From: an uncultured Clostridia bacterium
GTDB taxonomy: Bacteria; Bacillota; Clostridia; TANB77; CAG-508
Length of the DNA stretch: 64,000 bases
Assembly: GCA_948530865.1 (NCBI GenBank)
Contig: CAOTKV010000004.1
Location: 52,754-116,753 of the forward strand
Direction of reading: 5' to 3'
In this document: positions 29,132-36,882 of the stretch, in pieces
Position numbering within the stretch: position 1 is the first letter of the stretch
Layout: each line of letters starts with the position of its first letter
Position numbers and translations under genes: made by a program
The notes under the pieces: model-generated
Database searches by the model: none
Told to the model about the DNA's origin: nothing
What the model saw: the letters and a program-made list of their open reading frames with translations, nothing else

Positions 29132-29164
29132 ATGAGCACAATGGAGAAAAAGAACATTTAAAAG

Positions 29165-29243
29165 TTTTCCACAGATTGTTGATAACGAATTCGCCTGAGG
29201 CTACTACTTTTTCATAGAGTTATGTGGACAACACTGTGGATAA
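29165..29243. other. oriC part 1: DnaA boxes upstream of dnaA
   Basis: Three boxes lie in the dnaA leader: TTTTCCACA (29165-29173), the complement of TTGTCCACA (29223-29231) and the complement of the perfect TTATCCACA (29235-29243). The last two are 3 bases apart. Together with the boxes after dnaA this resembles the bipartite Firmicutes origin. Confidence 0.75.
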
Positions 29244-29275
29244 ATCACACTTCAGAAAGGACGGTTTTTAAAACA

Positions 29276-30622
29276 ATGTATACCGACAAAAATGACCTAC
29301 TTACAAAAGCAAAAGATCTATTAAAAGAAGAAATGACAACAATTTCATATACAACATGGATTAAAAGTTTAGAAATAGAATCAATAAAAGATAATAAAAT
29401 TGTTTTAATTGCTCTTTCTAAAATGCAAAAAGATGCTATAGAATCAAGATTATTCGATTTAGTTTCTAACACATTCAATTTTATTACTAATAAAACATGC
29501 GAATTAGAAATTAAAGAAAAATCTGAAGTTGTATTAAATAAAGAGGTAGAAGAAGAAGAATCAGACTATGTTAATACAGAAAATTATAGCAATAGTTTTT
29601 TAAATCCAAAATATACCTTTGATAATTTCGTTATAGGAAATAATAATAAATTTGCACAAGCTGCTGCAATAGCTGTTGCCGAAGCACCAGCAACTTCTTA
29701 TAATCCATTATTTATATATGGTGGAGTTGGTCTTGGAAAAACACATTTAATGCATGCTATTGGAAATAAAATTATTCAAAATAATCCTAACACAAAGGTA
29801 CTATACGTAACATCAGAGCAATTTATTAATGAATTAATAAATTCAATAAAAGATGTAAATTATAAAAACGAATTATTTAGAAATAAATATAGAAATATAG
29901 ATGTATTATTAATAGATGATATTCAATTTATAGCAGGAAAGAAAATGGGGCAGGAGGAGTTTTTCCATACATTTAATACTTTACATCAAAATGGAAAACA
30001 AATAATTATTTCTAGTGATAAACCACCTAGAGATATACCTCTTTTAGAAGAAAGATTAAAATCAAGATTTGAGTGGGGAATACTTGCAGATATTTCAATG
30101 CCAGATTATGAAACAAGACTTGCTATATTAAGAAAAAAGGTACAAGCTGATAAAATTATTATAGATGATTATATATTATCTGTAATTGCTACAAAAATAG
30201 ATTCAAATATAAGAGAACTTGAAGGCGCTTTAAATAAGATAGTTGCTTACGCATCATTAACTCACAGTCCAATTACTATCGAAATGGCAGAAAAATCAAT
30301 TAATGATATTGTACTTCAAAAAGAAAAAGTAATTTCTGCTGATTACATACAAGAAGTTGTTGCTAAATACTTTAATATAGATAAAAAAGATTTAGTATCT
30401 TCTAAAAAATCAAATGACATAGCTCATCCAAGACAAATTGCAATGTATTTATGTAGAACAATTGGACAAATGTCTTTTCCAAAAATTGGTGCTGATTTTG
30501 GTAATAGAGATCACACTACAGTTATGCATGCCGTAAATAAAATTGAAAAAGAGATAAAAGAAAAAACAAATACAAAATTAATTGTGGAAAGTGTGAAAAA
30601 CATAATCCAAGAATCAAAATAA
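29276..30622 (+). CDS. dnaA: Chromosomal replication initiator DnaA
   Basis: DnaA binds DnaA boxes and opens oriC. From ATG 29276 it is 449 residues, the normal length. Domain I starts DLLTKAKDLLKEEMTTISY; the acidic linker is around 85-100; the AAA+ domain has NPLFIYGGVGLGKTHLMHA (Walker A about 150-157) and VLLIDDIQFIAGK (Walker B about 211); domain IV contains the box-binding DHTTVMHA near 411. The frame is open 54 bases further upstream, but that part overlaps DnaA boxes. AAAGGACGG precedes the chosen start. Confidence 0.97.
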   Translation: MYTDKNDLLTKAKDLLKEEMTTISYTTWIKSLEIESIKDNKIVLIALSKMQKDAIESRLFDLVSNTFNFITNKTCELEIKEKSEVVLNKEVEEEESDYVNTENYSNSFLNPKYTFDNFVIGNNNKFAQAAAIAVAEAPATSYNPLFIYGGVGLGKTHLMHAIGNKIIQNNPNTKVLYVTSEQFINELINSIKDVNYKNELFRNKYRNIDVLLIDDIQFIAGKKMGQEEFFHTFNTLHQNGKQIIISSDKPPRDIPLLEERLKSRFEWGILADISMPDYETRLAILRKKVQADKIIIDDYILSVIATKIDSNIRELEGALNKIVAYASLTHSPITIEMAEKSINDIVLQKEKVISADYIQEVVAKYFNIDKKDLVSSKKSNDIAHPRQIAMYLCRTIGQMSFPKIGADFGNRDHTTVMHAVNKIEKEIKEKTNTKLIVESVKNIIQESK

Positions 30623-30723
30623 TTTATATTAAAGGAAAAGAAAGCAAAAATAAAAATATTGTTTTCCAAACATATTTTTTTACCAAAGAAGAGCTTTTAA
30701 CTCTTACGGAATAGCTAAAAAGG

Positions 30724-30890
30724 TTTTCCACAGCCTAGTGTGAAAATCTTGTACAAATTCTGTTAATAACTCTTAATTCACAAATGATATTGAATAGTGT
30801 GGAAAAAAGTGAAAATAATTCACAACCTTTTACACATACTTTTTCTTAGGGAAATAAAGGCTTTGAAGAGTTTTCCACTAAATCCACAAC
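30724..30890. other. oriC part 2: DnaA-box cluster between dnaA and dnaN
   Basis: The 318-base gap holds TTTTCCACA (30724-30732), its complement TGTGGAAAA (30798-30806), TTTTCCACT (30871-30879), an ATCCACA just after it, and two weaker AATTCACA elements, with an AT-rich stretch before dnaN. I see no open frame. A further perfect box lies after dnaN. Confidence 0.7.
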
Positions 30891-30941
30891 ACCTAATACT
30901 AATACTACTATTTATATTATATTTATTTAAAGGAGATAAAA

Positions 30942-32057
30942 ATGAAAATTATTTGTGAAAAAGAAAAAATCTTAAAAGGAATTAACTCCGTAATAAATGG
31001 TGTTGCTTCTAAAACAACAATGCCTGTATTAGAAGGAATATTACTTCAAACAAATGATAATGAATTAAAACTAACATCTTATGATTTAGAAATAGGAATT
31101 GAATATATATTAGAAGCTAATGTAGAAGAACAAGGAAATACTGTTGTAAATGCAGTTATGTTTAGTGAAATTATAAAAAGATTACCTTCTACAGAAATAA
31201 AAATAGCAATTAATGAAAATAACCTATTAGAAATAGAATGTGAAGGATCATTATATAAACTTGCTACAATGAATCCAGATGATTTTCCAGAATTACCAAA
31301 AATAAATGTAGATAATTCAATAGAAATAGAACAAACTACTTTAAAAAATATGATAAGAAAAACTATATTTGCTGTAAGTACAGAAGAAAATAGACCCATA
31401 TTTACAGGATGTTTATTTGAAGTAAAAGAGAATAAATTAAATGTAGTTGCAGTTGATGGTTATAGATTAGCAGTAAAAACAAAAGAACTTATTAATAATG
31501 GAAATGATTTTAGTAGTGTTATTCCAGGAAAAACATTAAATGAAGTAAATAAGATAATTTCAGATTCGTTTGATACTGTAAAAATAGGAATATCAAGAAA
31601 CCAAGCATTATTTGAAATGGAAAATTGTAAAATAGTAACTAGATTATTAGATGGTGAATTTTTAAATTACTCTAATACTATTCCAAAAAATTGGGAAACG
31701 AGAGTAAAAGTAAATAAAAATAATATACAAAATTGTTTTGAGAGAATCTTATTAATTTCTGCATCTTCTATAGAAAGAGAGAAAAAGTATCCTGTAAAAA
31801 TAAATATAGAAGTAGGAAAAGTAACTATTTCTTGTGCAAATCAAACAGGAGATGCAAAAGAAGAGATATATGTTGATACAGAAGGAAAAGAATTAGAAAT
31901 AGGATTTAACCCAAGATTTTTCTTAGATGCATTAAAAGCTATTGACGATGAAGATGTTTATATAGAATTTGGAACAAACAGATCTCCATGTATAATTAAG
32001 CCAGTTGAAGATGGAGATTACATATATATGATATTACCAATAAAAATGAAAGAATAA
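30942..32057 (+). CDS. dnaN: DNA polymerase III beta sliding clamp
   Basis: The 371-residue clamp starts MKIICEKEKILKGINSV and ends with the conserved PVEDGDYIYMILPIKM tail. The three-domain length is standard, and NPRFFLDAL and VDGYRLAVK are recognisable clamp motifs. It encircles DNA as a dimer and tethers the polymerase. An AAAGGAGA ribosome-binding site precedes it, and it is in the normal position after dnaA. Confidence 0.97.
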   Translation: MKIICEKEKILKGINSVINGVASKTTMPVLEGILLQTNDNELKLTSYDLEIGIEYILEANVEEQGNTVVNAVMFSEIIKRLPSTEIKIAINENNLLEIECEGSLYKLATMNPDDFPELPKINVDNSIEIEQTTLKNMIRKTIFAVSTEENRPIFTGCLFEVKENKLNVVAVDGYRLAVKTKELINNGNDFSSVIPGKTLNEVNKIISDSFDTVKIGISRNQALFEMENCKIVTRLLDGEFLNYSNTIPKNWETRVKVNKNNIQNCFERILLISASSIEREKKYPVKINIEVGKVTISCANQTGDAKEEIYVDTEGKELEIGFNPRFFLDALKAIDDEDVYIEFGTNRSPCIIKPVEDGDYIYMILPIKMKE

Positions 32058-32078
32058 ATCCACAAAAAGATAACAAAA

Positions 32079-32087
32079 TGTGGATAA
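32079..32087 (-). promoter_or_regulatory. DnaA box (perfect) downstream of dnaN
   Basis: TGTGGATAA, complement of TTATCCACA, in the dnaN to small-protein spacer. Confidence 0.55.
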
Positions 32088-32103
32088 CACAAAGGAGATA
32101 AAA

Positions 32104-32310
32104 ATGGAAGATAAATTAAAAGAAATTTATGAAAAAGTAACAGATGTCTTTTTTGGAATAACAAAGAAAATGGATGATATGTCTGAAAGGATTTTTGAAG
32201 AGACAGGAAAGAAAATAAACATAAAATTAATTGTTTTAGGTGTTATGCTTGTAATTTTTGTTATAATCTTTGTGAAGTCATTTTTAGGGTGGCTTTGGAC
32301 TTTATTATAA
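32104..32310 (+). CDS. Small single-pass membrane protein between dnaN and recF
   Basis: The 68-residue product begins with a charged amphipathic stretch (MEDKLKEIYEKVTDVFFG) and has one membrane helix at about 45-65 ending KSFLGWLWTLL. AAAGGAGA precedes ATG 32104; an upstream GTG at 32080 lacks a ribosome-binding site. I do not recognise a family. In many Firmicutes this position is held by the S4-domain gene yaaA, which this is not. It is probably co-transcribed with recF, 13 bases downstream. Confidence 0.75.
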   Translation: MEDKLKEIYEKVTDVFFGITKKMDDMSERIFEETGKKINIKLIVLGVMLVIFVIIFVKSFLGWLWTLL

Positions 32311-32323
32311 TAGGAAATAGAAA

Positions 32324-33395
32324 ATGTATATAAAAGAAATAACATTAGAGAATTTTAGAAATTATGAAAAACAGAAAATTGAATTTAATGAGAATGTAAA
32401 TGTTATATATGGTAATAATGCACAGGGAAAAACCAATATAATAGAGGCTATCTTTTTGTGTTCTTATCGGAAAATCTTATAGAGCAAAGAAAGATAAGGA
32501 ATTAATAAATTTTAATTATGATAATAGTAATGTTGAAATTTTATATAAAAAAGTAGATAGAGAAGGAAAAATTAGAGCTAATATAAATGGCAAAAAAACT
32601 TTTTTTATTAATGATATAAAACAAAATAAAATTAGTGATATTGTTGGAAAAATAAATGTAGTAATTTTTACTCCTGATGATATTGAAATAATAAAGGATG
32701 GACCTCAAAGAAGAAGAAAATTCATAGATATGATGATTAGTTCTTTAAAACCTAATTATATTCATCTATTAAATTTATATAATAAAACATTAGAACAAAG
32801 AAATAATTATTTACGCCAAATAAAGTATGAGAATAAAAATGCTAGAATGTTAGACATATGGGATGAACAATTATCAGAATATTCTTATAACATTTATGAA
32901 TATAGAAAAAAATATATTGATAAAATATCAGAAAAGATAGAAGTTTTCCACAATTTGATAACAAAAAGTGGAAAAGAGAGAATAATAATAAAATACATTT
33001 CTAATAGTAAAAATAAAGAATCTTTTTTAGAAAATTTGAAAAAATCTAGAAATATTGATATAAATAGAGGTTTTACGGCAACTGGAGTACACAGAGATGA
33101 TTTTATGATTTATATAAATGAAAAGCCAGTTTCTATTTTTGGCTCACAAGGACAACAACGAACAGCAACACTTACATTAAAACTTTGTGAACTTGAAATA
33201 TTTAAAGAGGAAATAAATGATACACCAATATTACTATTGGATGATTTTATGTCTGAATTAGATGAAACAAGAAGAAAGAGTTTTTTAGAGAATATAAAAG
33301 GAAATCAAGTAATTATTACTTGTACAGATAAAATTGAATTAAATACAGATTTTACAGAATTTTTTGTTGAAAAAGGTATCTGTACAAAGAAATAA
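32324..33395 (+). CDS. recF: RecF recombination/repair protein, requires a +1 frame change at CGG
   Basis: RecF is an SMC-like ATPase that loads RecA at gaps. The first frame gives Walker A (NNAQGKTN, 31-38) and stops at TAG 32480. The remainder is in the +1 frame: GKSYRAKKDKELI directly after the break, VVIFTPDDIEIIKDGPQRRR, RGFTATGVHRDDF, GSQGQQRTATL and the Walker B LLLDDFMSELDE. Frame 0 reads Ser-Tyr-CGG at 32468-32470; skipping the C gives Cys-Ser-Tyr-Gly-Lys-Ser, which aligns with the clostridial Cys-Ser-Ile-Gly-Lys-Ser without a gap. The whole product would be 356 residues, the usual length. Either a +1 frameshift at CGG or a one-base insertion explains it; the first is favoured by the other two cases. 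Confidence 0.92.
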
Positions 33396-33411
33396 AAGAA
33401 AGGATTTATAT

Positions 33412-33657
33412 ATGTATTTACATGTTGGAGATGAAAGATTAATACATAATGAAGAAATAATTGGAATTTTTAATATGCAATATATAAAAAATACAAGAGA
33501 ATATAAATCTATGTATAAAGATTTAGAAGAAAATGATAATATAATTGATTTATCTGAAGGTGAAGGAAAATCATTTATTCTAGTTGAAAAAAATAAAGAA
33601 AAAAAAGGTTATGTAGCTAAAATAGGTGCTAATACTATTTTAAAAAGATTGATATAA
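33412..33657 (+). CDS. remB: DUF370 family regulator, RemB/YaaB-like
   Basis: The 81-residue protein starts MYLHVGDERLIHNEEIIGIF, the typical opening of DUF370 proteins, and ends with GYVAKIGANTILKRL. It occupies the yaaB position between recF and gyrB, as in Bacillus, where RemB is an extracellular-matrix regulator. Start at ATG 33412 behind GAAAGGA; the frame is open into the end of recF. DNA binding is known for RemA and inferred here. Confidence 0.85.
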   Translation: MYLHVGDERLIHNEEIIGIFNMQYIKNTREYKSMYKDLEENDNIIDLSEGEGKSFILVEKNKEKKGYVAKIGANTILKRLI

Positions 33658-33687
33658 ATTAGCGAAAAAAAGAAAGAGGGAGAAAAA

Positions 33688-35613
33688 ATGGAAAAATTCG
33701 AACATGAGTATAATGCAGATCAAATACAAGTTTTAGAAGGGTTAGATCCAGTTAGAAAAAGACCTGGAATGTACATAGGAAGTGTTTCTGTTAGAGGATT
33801 ACATCATCTTGTTTATGAAATTGTAGATAATGCTGTTGATGAAGCTTTAGCTGGATATTGTAAAAATATAAAAGTTACAATAGAACCAGGAAATATAATT
33901 TGTGTTGAAGATGATGGTAGAGGGATACCAGTAGATAAACATGCCAAAACAGGTTTATCTGCAGCAGAAACAGTTTATACAGTATTACACGCTGGTGGAA
34001 AATTTGGTGGAGATAGTGGATATAAAGTATCTGGTGGACTTCACGGAGTTGGTGCTTCTGTTGTTAATGCATTATCAGAATGGACAGAAGTAACAGTACA
34101 AAGAGATGGTGGAATTTTCCAAATGAGTTTTGAAAGAGGAAATACAGTAAAGCATCTTGAAAGAATCGGAGATTCAGAAAAAACAGGTACAAAAGTTAGA
34201 TTTTTAGCTGATGGTACAATTTTTGAAACTTTAGAATATGAATATAATGTATTAGAAAATAGATTTAGAGAAATGGCATTTTTAACAAAAGGATTAAATA
34301 TAGAAATTGAAGATAAAAGAGAAGATGTGCCAAAGAAAGCTAAATTTTGCTTTGAAGGAGGTTTAGTTTCTTTTGTTGAATATTTAAATAAAGGAAAAGA
34401 ACCATTAAATACACCAATTTATATTGAAAAAGCTGGAGAATATCCAGTAGAAATCTCAATACAATATACAACAAGTTATTCTGAAAGTATATATACATTC
34501 GTTAATAATATTAATACAATTGAAGGTGGAACACATTTAGAAGGATTTAAAAGAGCATTAACAAAAGTATTTAATGATTATGCAAGATCTAAAAATATTC
34601 TAAAAGAAAAAGATTCTAATTTACAAGGTGATGATATAAGAGAAGGAATAACAGCAATAATTTCAGTAAAAGTTAAAGAACCTCAGTTTGAAGGACAAAC
34701 AAAAACAAAATTAGGAAATAGCGAAGTTGCAGGTATTGTTCAATCAATGGTTAATGAACATTTAAGTGCATTTTTAGAAGAAAATCCAAATGTTGCAAAA
34801 GCAGTACTTGAAAAATGTATTAGTGCAGCAAGAGCAAGAGAAGCAGCTAGAAAAGCTAGAGAACTAGTAAGAAAGAAAAATTCATTAGAAACTTCAACAT
34901 TACCAGGAAAATTAGCTGATTGTAGTAGTAAAATAGCAGATGAATGTGAAGTTTATATAGTTGAGGGAGATTCAGCAGGAGGAAGTGCAAAACAAGGAAG
35001 AGATAGAAAATTTCAAGCGATTCTTCCATTATGGGGAAAAATGCTTAATGTTGAAAAAGCAAGAGCTGATAAAATATATGGAAATGATAAATTAAATCCT
35101 GTAATTTTAGCTGTTGGTGCTGGAATTGGAAATGAATTTGATATAACAAAAATTAGATATGGAAAAGTAATTATAATGGCTGATGCTGATGTTGATGGAG
35201 CACATATTAGAACTCTTTTATTAACATTTTTCTTCAGATATATGAGACCATTAATAGAAAATGGAAATGTTTATTTAGCACAACCACCATTATTTAAGTT
35301 ATCTAAAAAAGGAATGGAAGATATTTATTGTTATAAAGAAGAAGATTTAGATAGAGCATTTGTAGAATTAGCTGAAAAGGGAATTGCAAGAGAACAAGTA
35401 GGAATACAAAGATATAAAGGTTTAGGAGAAATGAATCCAGAACAATTATGGGAAACAACAATGAATCCTGAAACAAGAACATTAGTTAAAGTTACAATGG
35501 ATGATGCTATATCAGCAGATAAAACATTCTCATTATTAATGGGAGATGAAGTTGAACCAAGAAGAGAATTTATAGAACAAAATGCAAAAAATGTAAAGAA
35601 CTTAGATATATAG
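33688..35613 (+). CDS. gyrB: DNA gyrase subunit B
   Basis: GyrB supplies the ATPase and TOPRIM parts of gyrase. The 641-residue protein has VRKRPGMYIGS, EIVDNAVDEALAGYC (ATP-binding Asn/Asp) and GGLHGVGASVVNALS in the GHKL domain, then EGDSAGGSAKQGRDR near 425 and DADVDGAHIRTLLL near 497 in TOPRIM, and ends with the GyrB tail containing QRYKGLGEMNPEQLWETTM. The length is that of Gram-positive GyrB, without the proteobacterial insertion. A terminator follows, so gyrA is a separate transcript. Confidence 0.98.
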   Translation: MEKFEHEYNADQIQVLEGLDPVRKRPGMYIGSVSVRGLHHLVYEIVDNAVDEALAGYCKNIKVTIEPGNIICVEDDGRGIPVDKHAKTGLSAAETVYTVLHAGGKFGGDSGYKVSGGLHGVGASVVNALSEWTEVTVQRDGGIFQMSFERGNTVKHLERIGDSEKTGTKVRFLADGTIFETLEYEYNVLENRFREMAFLTKGLNIEIEDKREDVPKKAKFCFEGGLVSFVEYLNKGKEPLNTPIYIEKAGEYPVEISIQYTTSYSESIYTFVNNINTIEGGTHLEGFKRALTKVFNDYARSKNILKEKDSNLQGDDIREGITAIISVKVKEPQFEGQTKTKLGNSEVAGIVQSMVNEHLSAFLEENPNVAKAVLEKCISAARAREAARKARELVRKKNSLETSTLPGKLADCSSKIADECEVYIVEGDSAGGSAKQGRDRKFQAILPLWGKMLNVEKARADKIYGNDKLNPVILAVGAGIGNEFDITKIRYGKVIIMADADVDGAHIRTLLLTFFFRYMRPLIENGNVYLAQPPLFKLSKKGMEDIYCYKEEDLDRAFVELAEKGIAREQVGIQRYKGLGEMNPEQLWETTMNPETRTLVKVTMDDAISADKTFSLLMGDEVEPRREFIEQNAKNVKNLDI

Positions 35614-35627
35614 TTATATAAAATGAT

Positions 35628-35661
35628 AAAGCCATAAAGATAATATCTTTATGGCTTTTTA
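35628..35661 (+). terminator. gyrB terminator
   Basis: AAAGCCATAAAGAT and ATCTTTATGGCTTT form a 14-bp stem followed by T residues. Confidence 0.9.
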
Positions 35662-36200
35662 TCATCGATAAAACTTATATTAACTTTCAGCTAAAACCTA
35701 TATACATAGTAGTTTGACCTATTGCATATTGCTATACAAAAAAGCCATATACAACATATATAGATCCGTTGCTAGATTGTTAATCCACTCTAAGAATCTA
35801 TATTCATCCATAAAGGACTATAAATAAACCCTTTCAAATAAAAGAACAATCATGACTTCAAATATATTATATACTGTATTAACCTCTTACAATTTAATAA
35901 TAAATTTTTAAAGCTAATATAGCAAATAATATACTCCTTGTTTCCAACATAAGATACTAGAATGATCATTCAAATATCTTACATCTTCACTCGAACTTCA
36001 ATTACTAATATTTAATTCTATATATAAAAACACGTGAGGCTTTTATATATACAAATTAAACACTAATAATTGAACTCTAAGTTAGGCTAATATAAATTTT
36101 ATAATAGTATTATGAGCAAATTTGAAGAAAATATTCAAAAAAATATTAGGAAAAATTTTACAATTTATAAAATAAAAAATAAGAAGGTTTATAAAAAGTA
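35662..36200. other. Non-coding gap before the VirB4 operon
   Basis: No credible frame exists here. The composition is less T-skewed than the 13-18 kb desert and contains several short words repeated in both orientations. The clearest structure is the palindrome at 35997-36074, listed separately. Confidence 0.5.
35997..36074. repeat. 78-bp imperfect palindrome upstream of the VirB4 operon
   Basis: The left arm starts TTCAATTACTAATATTTAAT and the right arm, read on the other strand, starts TTCAATTATTAGTGTTTAAT; both end in ATATATAAAA. About 33 bases per arm pair with few mismatches around a loop containing CACGTGAGGC. It could be a cruciform, a small transcript or a remnant of a mobile element. 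Confidence 0.6.
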
Positions 36201-36229
36201 TTGACAGCTATTAAAAATTGTTGTAATAT
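36201..36229 (+). promoter_or_regulatory. Promoter of the VirB4-type operon
   Basis: TTGACA (36201-36206) and TAATAT (36224-36229) with a 17-base spacer, about 70 bases before the first gene. Confidence 0.75.
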
Positions 36230-36247
36230 ATTAATCAATCAAAGGGG

Positions 36248-36279
36248 CGTGAAAATTAATTTTTTCACGTTCTTTTTTT
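36248..36279 (+). terminator. Leader terminator (attenuator) before the VirB4-type operon
   Basis: CGTGAAAA (36248-36255) and TTTTCACG (36262-36269) form a hairpin followed by TTCTTTTTTT. It begins only about 10 bases after the predicted transcript start and ends next to the ribosome-binding site AAAGGAGAGG, so transcription must read through it to reach the genes. Confidence 0.7.
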
Positions 36280-36296
36280 GAAAGGAGAGGATAAAA

Positions 36297-36869
36297 ATAA
36301 AAAAAGAAAAGAGTACGCAAGAATGGCTACCTTTTGATAAAATTTTAGAGAATGGAATTATTATTAGAGAAAAAGTATATATAAAGATTATAAAAGTAAT
36401 TCCAATCAACTATGATTTAAAATCTAATTTAGAGAAAGAAGCAATTTTAAATTCTTATAAACTATTTTTAAAAACATGTGATTTTAACATTCAAATACTT
36501 ATTCAAAGTAAAAAAGAAAATCTATCAAAACATTTTTCAAATCTTAAAGAAATTTCCAAAAAAGAAAATAATAAAAAAATTAAAGAAATATCAGAAAAAT
36601 ATATGAATTTTATAAAAACAAAAAATGAAGAAAATAAATCATCTTCCAAAAACTTTTATATAATAGTAAAATTCGAACCAGAAAATCAAAATAAAGAATA
36701 TGAAGAAATTAATTTTATGAAAACAATGGCAAATAATTATTTAAGTGAAAGCTATTTTAAAATAAAAGATTCTTTGTCAAGATGTGGTAATTTAGTCTAT
36801 GATTTAAACACTAAAAAAGAAATAGAAAAAGTTTTAATATCTTTTTTTGAAAATCAAATAATGGAATAA
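36297..36869 (+). CDS. T4SS-associated protein upstream of VirB4, apparent AUA start
   Basis: The open frame runs from an in-frame stop at 36279 to TAA at 36867-36869 and contains no ATG, GTG or TTG before 36603. Its first half is well-ordered protein (STQEWLPFDKILENGIIIR, then VYIKIIKVIPINYDLKSNLE), so starting at 36603 would remove half of it. AAAGGAGAGG ends six bases before ATA 36297, giving 190 residues beginning Met-Lys-Lys-Glu-Lys-Ser-Thr-Gln. From memory, similar sequences stand directly upstream of VirB4-type ATPases in clostridial conjugation regions; I cannot name a domain. It has no membrane segment and probably works with the adjacent ATPase. Confidence 0.7.
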   Translation: MKKEKSTQEWLPFDKILENGIIIREKVYIKIIKVIPINYDLKSNLEKEAILNSYKLFLKTCDFNIQILIQSKKENLSKHFSNLKEISKKENNKKIKEISEKYMNFIKTKNEENKSSSKNFYIIVKFEPENQNKEYEEINFMKTMANNYLSESYFKIKDSLSRCGNLVYDLNTKKEIEKVLISFFENQIME

Positions 36870-36882
36870 AGGAGGAATATGT

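Noticed and set aside
29222..29275. Upstream start for dnaA at 29222
   Set aside because: It would translate through two DnaA boxes and add 18 residues that do not look like DnaA; the ATG at 29276 fits the usual domain I start.
32466..32470. Simple reassignment of CGG to another amino acid
   Set aside because: A sense reassignment keeps the frame and would not join the two halves of recF or of the other two genes.
32730..33395. recF downstream half as a separate gene starting at 32730
   Set aside because: The +1 frame holds conserved RecF sequence well upstream of 32730, directly from the break at 32468, and there is no ribosome-binding site at 32730.
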